Of a DNA stretch of 64,000 nucleotides, positions 9,400 to 17,513 are shown piece by piece. Below the pieces are notes generated by a model, which saw only the letters and a list, made by a program, of their open reading frames with translations, was not told where the DNA came from and searched no databases. The stretch's first letter is position 1; each line of letters opens with the position of its first letter. Source of the DNA: Micromonospora sp. CCTCC AA 2012012 (GTDB lineage: Bacteria > Actinomycetota > Actinomycetes > Mycobacteriales > Micromonosporaceae). The stretch spans positions 4,030,001-4,094,000 of the forward strand of contig NZ_CP159342.1 of the NCBI RefSeq assembly GCF_040499845.1, given 5' to 3'. The position numbers and the translations under genes are program-made.

Positions 9400-9434
9400 C
9401 GCGGTCCGGGCCGGTGCTGCCGGCCCGGACCGCG
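9400..9434 (-). terminator. hairpin terminator after the expansin-like gene
   Basis: A perfect 15-bp stem (9400-9414 with 9420-9434) and a five-base loop sit only 4 bp past the stop codon of the expansin-like gene on the minus strand. Confidence 0.8.
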
Positions 9435-9438
9435 CGGG

Positions 9439-10800
9439 TCATCGCGCCGTGCAGGTGAGCCCGGTCGGGGGCTGGTTGTCGCCGGTCACCGTGAGGCCCC
9501 AGCTGGTGCTGCCACCGGCCGGCAGGCTGCCGTTCCAGCTCGCGTTGGTCGCGGTCACCTGCTGACCGGCCTGGCTGGCGGTGGCGTTCCAGGCGCTGGC
9601 GAGCCGCTGGTTGCCGGGAAAGCGGAAGCCGCTGGTCCAGCCGGTCACCGGGGCGGTGCCGGTGTTGCGGACGGTCACCTCGGCCTGGAAACCGCCCGTC
9701 CACGAGCCGGTGACCCGCCAACTGGCCGCGCAGCCCGCGCCGGGCGCGGGGGTGGTCGGGCTCGGCGACACCGTCCCGGTCGGGCTCGGCGAGACGGTCC
9801 CGGTCGGGCTCGGCGACGCGGTCGGGCTGGGCGTCGGGGACGCCGTCGGGCCGGTGCCGTCCGAGGTGGTGTAGCTGACCGGGGTGTACGCGGCGGAGCA
9901 GGTACCGCCGCAGGAGGTCGGCAGCGAGAACCGGTAGACCCGGCCGTTGTTGATCAGGGTGTCGGCCGCGTCCCGGACCCGGATCTGGAAGTCCGTGCCG
10001 CCGGAGGCGGTGGCCCCGATGACGTACGACTGGCCCATGTCGCTGTTCATCGTGGCGGAGCGCCACGCCCCGTCGACCAGGTAGTCGATCCCGTGGATGC
10101 CGTTGGCCAGGTGGGACACGGCGATCGCCGGCCAGTACTTCTGGGCGCCCTGCATGAAGCCGATCCGGATGTCGCCGGTGTAGCTCGGCGCGGGCACGAA
10201 CGACCAGGAGACGTGCCGGTTGTTCCAGTGCGCCGGGTACAGGTCGCCGACCGGTGTGCCGTTGCGGGCGAAGCGGTTCAGCGACGACGTCGCCAGGTCC
10301 AGGTGGTACGGGTCGTCACGACACCAGGCGTTGCCGTCGCCGCAGCTGTCGGCGACCAGCATGGTGAGGGTGGCCCCGTTGTAGCCGTCGGCCACCCAGG
10401 AACCGTTGCGGCAGAACGGCTGGCCGGCCGCGCCGTCGTTGATCCCGGTGCAGTAGTCGCCGATGGAGACCTTGACGTACCGGCCGCAGTTGAGGCCGTT
10501 GTTCCACAGCCCGATCCTGTCCGCCTGGGACGGTGGCAGCGGCCGGGCCGGGTACGACGAGTAGTCGCCGGGCAGGTGGTAGACGTTCAGCGCGACGAAG
10601 TCGGGTGAGTCCAGTTGGTTCTCCGGCAGGCCGCAGCCGCCGTACGGGGAGCCGAGCCCGTCGAAGTGGGTGGCGTTGCCGGTGACCGGTGACGGTGGAT
10701 CACCGACCGCCTGGGCGGGGAGCTGGCCGGCGAGCAGCAGCGCGGCGGCAGCGGCGGCCAGGGCGGCGAAGAGCGGGGCGCGTAGGCGCGGGGTCGACAT
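9439..10800 (-). CDS. secreted expansin-like double-psi beta-barrel protein with C-terminal CBM2
   Basis: A 453-residue secreted protein. Residues 1-31 are a signal peptide ending in AQA. The next about 290 residues resemble an expansin-type barrel: GNATHFDG ... YGGCGLP at the start, and VADSCGDGNAWCRDDPYHLDLA, which parallels the expansin HFD/HLDLS pattern, followed by a beta-sandwich-like second domain. A Ser/Pro/Thr linker with PSPTGTVS repeats joins a CBM2 module of about 100 residues. The likely role is non-hydrolytic loosening of cellulose together with the GH12 enzyme. An AA10 oxidase was considered, but no mature N-terminal histidine is present. GGAAGG precedes ATG 10800. Confidence 0.82.
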   Translation of the reverse strand: MSTPRLRAPLFAALAAAAAALLLAGQLPAQAVGDPPSPVTGNATHFDGLGSPYGGCGLPENQLDSPDFVALNVYHLPGDYSSYPARPLPPSQADRIGLWNNGLNCGRYVKVSIGDYCTGINDGAAGQPFCRNGSWVADGYNGATLTMLVADSCGDGNAWCRDDPYHLDLATSSLNRFARNGTPVGDLYPAHWNNRHVSWSFVPAPSYTGDIRIGFMQGAQKYWPAIAVSHLANGIHGIDYLVDGAWRSATMNSDMGQSYVIGATASGGTDFQIRVRDAADTLINNGRVYRFSLPTSCGGTCSAAYTPVSYTTSDGTGPTASPTPSPTASPSPTGTVSPSPTGTVSPSPTTPAPGAGCAASWRVTGSWTGGFQAEVTVRNTGTAPVTGWTSGFRFPGNQRLASAWNATASQAGQQVTATNASWNGSLPAGGSTSWGLTVTGDNQPPTGLTCTAR

Positions 10801-10819
10801 GGGAAAGCCTTCCGGGCGG

Positions 10820-10856
10820 GGGTCGACCGAGCGCTTTTCGGGCAGGGTCGACCGAG
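10820..10856. promoter_or_regulatory. paired direct repeats in the expansin-like gene promoter
   Basis: GGGTCGACCGAG occurs at 10820-10831 and again at 10845-10856, 25 bp start to start, each with an 8-bp GGTCGACC palindrome. They lie 20-56 bp upstream of the expansin-like start codon. Between them is AGCGCT, the core of a CebR box with poor flanks. A regulator site is inferred; which regulator is unknown. Confidence 0.45.
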
Positions 10857-10999
10857 GAGGGTGGTCATGGTGCCCAACCATGCCCGGCGGTGCCCGCCCG
10901 CCCATGCCATCACCCGGCGTCGATCGCTGTCAACGACCACCACGAACCGCGGTCGGCGGAAACGCTGTGAGTAATGCGAATGAGTCGTTAGATTGAAGT

Positions 11000-12103
11000 A
11001 TGGTGCCCGCCCACGGGGGTCGGGTGGCGGAACCGGTCTACCGCCCCATTCTGGTCGGTCGGCGGGGTGAACTGGAGGCACTGGTCCACCTCGACGAGAC
11101 GTCCGCTCCGCTGCTCGCTCCGGTCCTCGACGTTCGCGCGATCGACGCGTGCACGGTGGACCTGCTCGGCCGGCTGCCGTCCGGGTTGCTCCCCGCCGTC
11201 GACGTGACCGCGCTGCCGGACGTCCCGGAGAGCGAACTGGTCCGCTGGGGCGTACCCCTGGTGCCGGTGATCGGGCTCGCGGAGAGCGACCGGCGGCTGG
11301 TGGCGCACGGCGTGGCGGCCCGGGCGTACGCGCGGCGGGCGGTGGTCCGGCTGCGGACCGGGCAGGACCGGGCCGGCGCGGACGCCACCACCACCGCGGC
11401 GGAGCGGGTCTGGCGGTTGGCCCGCCTGGTGCCGGAGCAGTGCGACCTGCTCGTCGACGCGGGGGACGTCTGCTGCCCGGCGGACGTGCGGATCGCCGAA
11501 CCCCGCGTCCGGCGGCTGTTGGAGTGGGCCCGCCGGCACGCCTGGCGCTCGGTCACGGTCGCGGCCGGTGGGATGCCGCCGACGGTGGCCCGCCTGCCGG
11601 TCGACGAACCGGTCCGCGTCGACCGTTACGACTGGCAGCTCTGGGGGCGGCTGACCGACCTCGACGTCGGGTACGGCGACTACGGGGTGAGCTGCGCGCT
11701 GCCCGACGCGGACTCCCCGGGCGACCGGCTGCCGACGTTGCGCTACACGGTCGACGGGGCCTGGTGGATCCTGCGCTGGTCGCGGCGGGGCGGCCGGGGC
11801 GACGAGCGCTTCGCCGACCTGTGCCGGACGGTGGTCTCCGCCCCGTACTGGCCGCCGACGGGGGCGGCGTTCTCCTGGGGTGACCACGAGATCCTGCGCC
11901 GGGCCCGGCGCGGTGCCGGTGCCGGCTCACCGACCAACTGGACGGCGTGGAGCACGTCGCACCATCTGGCGCACGTGCTGGGGGCGCTGTCGCGGCCCGC
12001 CCGGGACGAGCGTCCCGGGCCGTGGCGCGCCGGCCACGACACGCCCGAACGCGGACGCTCGGGGCGCCCGCAGCGCGGCGGTGAGACCCGGCGGGCCGGC
12101 TGA
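11000..12103 (+). CDS. beta family protein (phage T4-like beta protein family)
   Basis: A 367-residue protein opening with YRPILVGRRGELEAL, the typical start of the Beta_protein family (Pfam Beta_protein), in which an aspartate-rich TIM-barrel-like body follows (LDVRAID, LVDAGDV). The family is found sporadically in phages and in bacterial accessory regions, often next to an sce7726-family gene; no such partner is seen here. Its biochemical activity is not established. The body is intact to an HHLAHVLG segment; the last about 45 residues are a low-complexity Arg/Gly/Pro tail. It diverges from the expansin-like gene over 199 bp. Confidence 0.72.
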   Translation: MVPAHGGRVAEPVYRPILVGRRGELEALVHLDETSAPLLAPVLDVRAIDACTVDLLGRLPSGLLPAVDVTALPDVPESELVRWGVPLVPVIGLAESDRRLVAHGVAARAYARRAVVRLRTGQDRAGADATTTAAERVWRLARLVPEQCDLLVDAGDVCCPADVRIAEPRVRRLLEWARRHAWRSVTVAAGGMPPTVARLPVDEPVRVDRYDWQLWGRLTDLDVGYGDYGVSCALPDADSPGDRLPTLRYTVDGAWWILRWSRRGGRGDERFADLCRTVVSAPYWPPTGAAFSWGDHEILRRARRGAGAGSPTNWTAWSTSHHLAHVLGALSRPARDERPGPWRAGHDTPERGRSGRPQRGGETRRAG

Positions 12104-12105
12104 GT

Positions 12106-12387
12106 TCACTCCTTCTCGGTGAACCCGAACTGGACGACGCCCTCGTCGTCCACGCTGGCGTCGACCGAGGTCTCGTTGAGCAGTTCGGCGGCGTCGGCGT
12201 CGAGGAAGATCCGGGCACCCTGGGTGTCCACCACCTGGTCGCCCTGCACCGGCTGCGGCACCAGCTCGATGGAGAGCGAGCCGGCGTCGGTGTCGGCGGC
12301 GATGCGCAGCCCGCCGCCCTCGGCGACGTCCTGCTGGGCGGCGAGGTCGCGGATCACCATCACGGCGTTCTCGGTCATGGTCAGCAT
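12106..12387 (-). CDS. HesB/IscA-fold protein without cysteines
   Basis: A 93-residue protein with the layout of A-type Fe-S carriers: LTMTENAVMVIRDL at the start, GLRIAAD, and an IFLDADAAELLN segment. However, it contains no cysteine. The positions of the single Cys and of the C-terminal CGC pair are SLSIE and a FGFTEKE end, so it cannot bind a cluster in the usual way. Such Cys-less members occur in actinomycetes; their role is unknown. It converges with the beta-family gene, leaving 2 bp between the stops. Confidence 0.8.
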   Translation of the reverse strand: MLTMTENAVMVIRDLAAQQDVAEGGGLRIAADTDAGSLSIELVPQPVQGDQVVDTQGARIFLDADAAELLNETSVDASVDDEGVVQFGFTEKE

Positions 12388-12647
12388 GGGAACTCCTCAG
12401 TGCGTACGAGTCGTGGGCGGGTCGGCGCAGCCGTGTCGGCCGGGCCCGGAACCCTGGGAGGGCGAAATCGGTCTTCGCCGCGCAAACCGGGGCGGCTGAT
12501 GCGCCCCTCACCACCTACCGTGCCCCCTCGGCGGGCATCCGTCAAATAGAACCGGGTCAGTCGACATCGGGGGGACCAGCCCGGACGGGGACCGGCGTCC
12601 AGGGCGCTGAGCAGGCATTTCACCGCCTGCCGGCCCGGTGGGTCCAT

Positions 12648-13376
12648 ATGCTCGACGACATGGACGATGCCAGGCGCTACTTCGCCGAGTTCCTCGGCAC
12701 CCTGCTGCTGGTCTTCTTCGGCGTGGGCAGCGTGATCGCCGCGCGGGTGCAGGGCGGCGTGGTGGTGGTCGCGCTCGCCTTCGGTTTCGTGATGCTCGCC
12801 CTGGTGTACGCGATCGGGCCGCTCTCCGGCAGTCACGTCAACCCGGCGGTGACGCTGGGTGTGCTGCTCTCCGGCAAGATCTCGCTCCTCGGGGCGGTCG
12901 CCTACTGGGTCGCCCAGTTCGTCGGGGCGACCGTGGCCGCGTTCATCCTCTGGGGGCTCACCCGGTGGGGTGACGTGGTGGACCAGTCCGGCGCGTTGGG
13001 CACCAACGGCTACGGGGCGCACATCAACGCCGGTGGCGCGGCGGTGCTGGAGACGGTGCTGACGTTCCTCTTCGTCCTGGTGGTGCTGGTGGTGACGAGT
13101 CGCGTCGAGTACGCCGCCTTCGCCGGGGTGCCGATCGGGTTGGCGAACGCCGCCGCGCACCTGGTCGGCGTCACCCTGGACGGCACCTCGATCAACCCGG
13201 CCCGGTCGTTCGGGCCGGCCGTCTTCGAGGGCGGGACGGCGCTGCGCCAGCTCTGGGTGTTCATCGTCTTCCCGCTGCTGGGCGGGGCACTGGCGGCGCT
13301 GGTGGCCCCGCTGGTCACCAGCCGCAACCCGCGGTACCGGGCGGAGCCCGAGGAGCCGGCGCCGCACCGCCCCTGA
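12648..13376 (+). CDS. aquaporin (MIP family channel)
   Basis: A 242-residue membrane channel with six predicted helices. Both pore half-helices are present: SHVNPAVT after helix 2 and SINPARSFGP after helix 5. The residues flanking the second NPA (ARSFGP) fit a water-selective aquaporin more than a glycerol facilitator, although this is only a motif-level judgement. The C-terminus is short and charged (EPEEPAPHRP). ATG 12648 or ATG 12660 could be the start; neither has a strong ribosome site. Confidence 0.92.
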   Translation: MLDDMDDARRYFAEFLGTLLLVFFGVGSVIAARVQGGVVVVALAFGFVMLALVYAIGPLSGSHVNPAVTLGVLLSGKISLLGAVAYWVAQFVGATVAAFILWGLTRWGDVVDQSGALGTNGYGAHINAGGAAVLETVLTFLFVLVVLVVTSRVEYAAFAGVPIGLANAAAHLVGVTLDGTSINPARSFGPAVFEGGTALRQLWVFIVFPLLGGALAALVAPLVTSRNPRYRAEPEEPAPHRP

Positions 13377-13450
13377 ACCGACCCGAGATCTGGCAATAAG
13401 TTTCGTCTTGGTGGGTTCTCCGCAGGAAACCTCCGTGACAGCATCTACGC

Positions 13451-15034
13451 ATGCATCGTCGTCTCTTTCCGCGGGCGCTCGCGGTGCTGGCGTTGGTCGC
13501 CACCGCGGCCACCGCCGGCGCACCCGACGCCACCGCCGAGTCCCCCACCCCCGCACAGACCCGGCTGCACGCCACCATCGACGCGGTCCTCGCCGACTCC
13601 CGGCTGGCCGGTGCGCAGGCCGGCGTCGTCGTGCTGGACACCACCACCGGTCAGACCCTCTACGACCGCAACGGCGACCGCAGGTTGGTGCCCGCCTCGA
13701 ACACCAAGCTGCTCACCTCCAGCGCGGCACTGGAACTGCTCGGCCCCGGCCACCGGTTCACCACCGACGTCGCCACCGACGGGGTCCGGCGCGCCGGACT
13801 GGTCTCCGGGGACCTCTACCTGCGCGGCGGCGGCGACCCGACGATGCTCGCCGCCGACTACGACGCGCTGGCCGCCCAGGTCGCGGCGGACGGCGTACGG
13901 GTGGTGACCGGAAACCTGGTCGCCGACGACACCCGCTACGACACCGCCCGGCTGGGCCCGGACTGGACCTGGGACGACGAGTCCTACTACTACGCCGCGC
14001 AGGTCTCCGCGCTGACCGTCGCCCCGGACACCGACTACGACGCCGGCACGGTGATCGTGAACGCCGCCCCGGCCGACAGCGCCGGCACGCCGCCGGTGGT
14101 GACGATGGACCCGCCCAACGGCTGGCTGCGGATCGACAACCGGGCCGAGACGGTCGCCGACGGGGAGACGACGATCTCGTTCGAACGGGAGCACGGCGGG
14201 AACACCATCGTGGTCACCGGCCAGATCGCCGTCGGCGCGGACCCGGAGAACGACTGGATGACGGTCTGGGAGCCCACCGGCTACGCCGCCGACATCTTCC
14301 GGGCGGCACTGCGCCGGCACGGCGTACGGGTGCTCGGCCGGACCGTCCTCGGCCGGCCCACCCCGGCGGAGGCGAAGACGGTCGCGCGGCACGACTCGAT
14401 GACCCTCGGCGAGCTGATGGTGCCCTTCCTTAAGCTCTCCAACAACGGGCACGCGGAGGTGCTGACGAAGGAACTCGGTCGGGTCCTCTCCGGCTCCGGG
14501 AGCTGGTCGGCCGGGCTCGCCGCGATCGGTGAGTACGTCGGGGACAGCGGCATGAACACCGGCACGCTGCGCCAGCGGGACGGCTCCGGGCTGTCCCGGC
14601 GCAACATGATCCCGCCGGCCGAGTTCGTCGCCCTGCTCGCCGCCGTCCGCGCCGAGCCCTGGTTCGACACCTGGTACGCCGCCCTGCCGATCGCCGGCAA
14701 CGCCGAGCGGCTCGTCGGCGGGACGCTGCGCAGCCGGATGCGGGGCACCCCGGCGGCGAACAACGTGCACGCCAAGACGGGCAGCCTGACCGGTGCGTCC
14801 GGCCTCTCCGGCTATGTCACCGACGCCGACGGCCACCTGCTGGCCTTCTCGATCGTGCTGAACAACTACCTGACCTCGTCGGTGAAGGGCCTGGAGGACC
14901 AGATCGCGATCGCGCTGGCGTCGTACACCGAGAAGGGGGCGACCACGGCGCGGCTGACGGTGCCGGCGGCGCCCGAGGCACCGCGGGTGCCGGAGGGTCT
15001 GGAGTGCTCCTGGGTGAAGCCGGTGCGCTGCTGA
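13451..15034 (+). CDS. dacB: D-alanyl-D-alanine carboxypeptidase/endopeptidase (PBP4 type)
   Basis: A 527-residue secreted or membrane-tethered class C penicillin-binding protein that removes D-Ala or opens cross-links in peptidoglycan. It has an N-terminal signal sequence with cleavage near ATA-ES, then the serine active site SNTK at 83-86, SNN near 340 and KTGS near 445. The long insert between the first and second motifs is typical of the S13 family. Length and motifs are complete. The end YVTDADGH...IVLNN matches the family C-terminal strand. Confidence 0.92.
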   Translation: MHRRLFPRALAVLALVATAATAGAPDATAESPTPAQTRLHATIDAVLADSRLAGAQAGVVVLDTTTGQTLYDRNGDRRLVPASNTKLLTSSAALELLGPGHRFTTDVATDGVRRAGLVSGDLYLRGGGDPTMLAADYDALAAQVAADGVRVVTGNLVADDTRYDTARLGPDWTWDDESYYYAAQVSALTVAPDTDYDAGTVIVNAAPADSAGTPPVVTMDPPNGWLRIDNRAETVADGETTISFEREHGGNTIVVTGQIAVGADPENDWMTVWEPTGYAADIFRAALRRHGVRVLGRTVLGRPTPAEAKTVARHDSMTLGELMVPFLKLSNNGHAEVLTKELGRVLSGSGSWSAGLAAIGEYVGDSGMNTGTLRQRDGSGLSRRNMIPPAEFVALLAAVRAEPWFDTWYAALPIAGNAERLVGGTLRSRMRGTPAANNVHAKTGSLTGASGLSGYVTDADGHLLAFSIVLNNYLTSSVKGLEDQIAIALASYTEKGATTARLTVPAAPEAPRVPEGLECSWVKPVRC

Positions 15035-15038
15035 ACCG

Positions 15039-15073
15039 GCGCGGGTCCCACCCGGGGTGGGTGGGACCCGCGC
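15039..15073. terminator. bidirectional hairpin between dacB and a minus-strand gene
   Basis: A perfect 15-bp stem (15039-15053 with 15059-15073) with a five-base loop begins 5 bp after the dacB stop and ends 5 bp before the stop of the convergent small gene, so it can stop transcription from both sides. Confidence 0.82.
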
Positions 15074-15077
15074 CCGG

Positions 15078-15404
15078 TCAGGCGCCGGGCCGGTAGGGCT
15101 TCGGGTCGGCGGCCGGGTCACCCTGCTCGATCAGCGCGTCGATCGCCGCGGGCGGCAGCCCGCGCAGGGTGAGCACCCGCCGACCCCACCGGTGCAGCCG
15201 GCACGGGTGCGGGCTGGCGTCGTTGCGGCAGATCGTCCCGCCGGACCAGCGCCGGGGCGCGTGCACCACCACGGCGCGCACCGCGAACTGGGCGTCCTCA
15301 CCGGTCACGTACGGCGGCAGCGGGATGTCGCGCAGCGTGTCGTCGGCCTCCTCACCCGCCCCCGGCTGCACGGCGGGACGGACGACGCGGGCACTGCTGC
15401 TCAT
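15078..15404 (-). CDS. hypothetical protein, CRND-PCRLHRWGRR family, copy A
   Basis: A 108-residue cytosolic protein of unknown function. Its core is AVRAVVVHAPRRW followed by CRND and PCRLHRWGRRVL, then a short helical end (GLPPAAIDALIEQGDP). The same core is found in the protein at 26974-27432, so these are paralogues. Two conserved cysteines eleven residues apart, with Arg and His nearby, suggest metal or nucleic-acid binding, but that is a guess. ATG 15404 was chosen because the homology with copy B begins shortly after it. Confidence 0.75.
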   Translation of the reverse strand: MSSSARVVRPAVQPGAGEEADDTLRDIPLPPYVTGEDAQFAVRAVVVHAPRRWSGGTICRNDASPHPCRLHRWGRRVLTLRGLPPAAIDALIEQGDPAADPKPYRPGA

Positions 15405-15493
15405 CGGTGGAGCCTCCACAAGGGATGGACGGACCGGGACAACCGGACGGTACGCCGCCCCCGGCTCGGTGCGACGGACAAACTGTCCCGCCC

Positions 15494-16471
15494 TCAGCGC
15501 CCACACCGCCGGCACGGGCGGCGGGTACGCAGGTGGTGGTCGAGGGCGGCGACGCCCAGTCCCCACCCCCACACCCAGTAGGCGGGCTCGGCGACCCAGA
15601 AGAACCAGAGCGGGTAGCGCCCGTCCCCCGGGTCGAAGGTGCCGGTGACGGTCTCGACGGTGAGTTGGGCGATGCCGACGCCGAAGTAGCCGACGAGACC
15701 GACCGAGAAGAGCGCCGCCGGCACGAGCAGCAACCCGCGCGGAACGGTCCGGCCGGCCAGCAGCGGCACCCAGCGCGGCCAGACCCGCCCCCACCGGTGC
15801 ACCAGGGCCAGCGGCAGCAGCACCCCGGCCAGCAGGAAGCCCACCTCGAAGAGCGCGGCCGAGAACCCCTCGGCCATCGGCAGCTCACCGGAGCCCACCG
15901 CCACCTGAGCGGCCAGCCGCAGCAGGCAGCCGACCACGGCGGCCCACGCCGCGATCCGGGCCCAGCCCGGCACCGGCCCCACCGACCAGCGCCCGGGGCG
16001 ACCGGTCCGGCCGCACCCTCCACAGTCGCCCCGCAGCCGCCGACGGTGGTCCAGCACCGCGAGGTGCAACAGCACCGCGCCGGTGAGCGCACCGACCCGG
16101 CTGAGGAAGCCGGCCACGGTGAACGCCGGGCTCAGCTGCAGGATCAGGAAGCCGACCACGTCCAGCAGGAACAGCGCGCAGGAGACCAGGAGCAGCGCGC
16201 AGACCGCCCAGGCGAGCGCGGCGACACCGGGCCGCCAGGTGCGGGCCCGGGCCAGCACCCCGGCCGTGCCACCGGCGGCGGCGCAGAGCGCCACCGACCA
16301 CCAGCCGGTGACGACCACCAGATCGGTGTGCAGCGGCCCGAACCCGGGCGCGCCGCCCACCGTCCAGGCCATGCGGAGGGCGCCGTAGACCAGGGCCCAG
16401 GCGATCACGGCGTACGGCAGCAGGGGCGGCCGGGTCCGTGCGGGGTCGGACGGCGACAGGGTGAGGGTCAT
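15494..16471 (-). CDS. polytopic integral membrane protein, unknown function
   Basis: A 325-residue protein with about eight or nine hydrophobic segments, for example PYAVIAWALVYGAL, LLLVSCALFLLDVVGFL and LLAGVLLPLALVH, separated by short Arg-rich loops. The C-terminal tail RRPCRRCGR is basic with a CxxC pair. No transporter signature is recognised. ATG 16471 is preferred over a GTG three codons upstream because AGGGTGG lies six bases before it. Confidence 0.72.
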   Translation of the reverse strand: MTLTLSPSDPARTRPPLLPYAVIAWALVYGALRMAWTVGGAPGFGPLHTDLVVVTGWWSVALCAAAGGTAGVLARARTWRPGVAALAWAVCALLLVSCALFLLDVVGFLILQLSPAFTVAGFLSRVGALTGAVLLHLAVLDHRRRLRGDCGGCGRTGRPGRWSVGPVPGWARIAAWAAVVGCLLRLAAQVAVGSGELPMAEGFSAALFEVGFLLAGVLLPLALVHRWGRVWPRWVPLLAGRTVPRGLLLVPAALFSVGLVGYFGVGIAQLTVETVTGTFDPGDGRYPLWFFWVAEPAYWVWGWGLGVAALDHHLRTRRPCRRCGR

Positions 16472-16549
16472 GCCGTCCACCCTGCCGCCGGCCGGCGCCC
16501 GGTCACTCCCGCGCGCGAGTGGCGCGACTCCCCCCGGGGTGGGAGCGGC

Positions 16550-16894
16550 TCAGCGGTCCCCGACGGCCCCGGCGTCGCGGACCCGGGTGGCCGGGTCGTA
16601 GTTCGGGCCGACCCCCTCCACGATGATCGCCGAGCCCTCGATGTGCCGCAGCCGCAACGGCAGGATCTCCTGGTACGCCGGGGAGGCGTACCAGGCGCGG
16701 GCCCGCTCGGCGTCCGGGAACTCGATGATCACCACGGTGCCCGGCCACTCGCCCTCGATCACCTCCGGCTCGGGACCGTGCACCCGGAACACCCCCTGGT
16801 ACGGGTCGAGGGTGGCCTGGATCTTCTCCAGGTATTCGACGATGTCGTCGTTGACCTGCGGGGTACGCAGGTGGGCGAGCGCGAACGCGGACAT
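16550..16894 (-). CDS. DUF1330-family small protein
   Basis: A 114-residue ferredoxin-fold protein of the dimeric alpha/beta barrel superfamily. Typical features are AHLRTPQVNDDIVEYLEKI at the start, the EGEWPGTVVIIEFPD strand, and RARAWYASPAYQEILPLR. Members are dimeric and of unknown biochemical role, sometimes compared with monooxygenases of the EthD/ABM type. ATG 16894 follows GGGAGGG closely, which fixes the start. Confidence 0.85.
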   Translation of the reverse strand: MSAFALAHLRTPQVNDDIVEYLEKIQATLDPYQGVFRVHGPEPEVIEGEWPGTVVIIEFPDAERARAWYASPAYQEILPLRLRHIEGSAIIVEGVGPNYDPATRVRDAGAVGDR

Positions 16895-16983
16895 GGTCCC
16901 TCCCCTGTGACGTGCGCCGACTCGGACGCAGGGCCGAGCCCCATTCTGCGTCCGAGTCGGCGACCGCACCGCCCCGTGTGGGG

Positions 16984-17421
16984 TCAGATCCGGTCCAGCA
17001 CCACCACCGGGATCTCCCGGTCCGTCTTCGCCTGGTATTCGTCGTACGCCGGCCAGGTGGCGGTCATCGTTCGCCACATCCGCGGCTTCTCGTCCGGGCC
17101 GGCGGTCCGCGCCCGGGCGGTGAACGTCTCCGCGCCGACCTGCACCTGCACCTCCGGCTCGGCGAGCAGGTTCAGATACCAGGCGGGGTGCTCCGGCGCG
17201 CCACCCTGGGAGGCGACCACCAGGTACGCGTCCCCGTCCCGGCCGTAGATCAGCGCGGTACGCCGCAGCTTGCCGGAGCGCCGGCCCCGGGTGGTCAGCA
17301 GCAGGGTGAAGACGCCGGGCCGCCACTCGTGCCCCTCGGCGCCGTCGGTCTCGACGTACCGCCGGATGTGGTCGGCGACCCAGCCCTCGGGGCTGTCCAG
17401 CACCTGCTCGTTCGCCGTCAT
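16984..17421 (-). CDS. deazaflavin (F420)-dependent nitroreductase-like protein
   Basis: A 145-residue split-barrel protein of the DDN family, which uses reduced F420 to reduce quinones or nitro-compounds. Signatures are LLLTTRGRRSGKLRRTALIYG, VVASQGG, HPAWYLNL and MWRTMTATWPAYDEYQ. The family is characteristic of F420-producing actinobacteria. ATG 17421 has GGAGGGG immediately upstream. Confidence 0.9.
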   Translation of the reverse strand: MTANEQVLDSPEGWVADHIRRYVETDGAEGHEWRPGVFTLLLTTRGRRSGKLRRTALIYGRDGDAYLVVASQGGAPEHPAWYLNLLAEPEVQVQVGAETFTARARTAGPDEKPRMWRTMTATWPAYDEYQAKTDREIPVVVLDRI

Positions 17422-17513
17422 GGCCCCTCCACACTCGTCGGCCGGTCGTCGCGCCCACGCTACTCCGGGAGCACGGCCGGTACCCGGGGAACGCCCGGGC
17501 GGGCCGGACGGGT

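Noticed and set aside
9439..10800. AA10 lytic polysaccharide monooxygenase
   Set aside because: No histidine follows the signal cleavage site, and the DPBB-like cysteine/Asp pattern fits expansins better.
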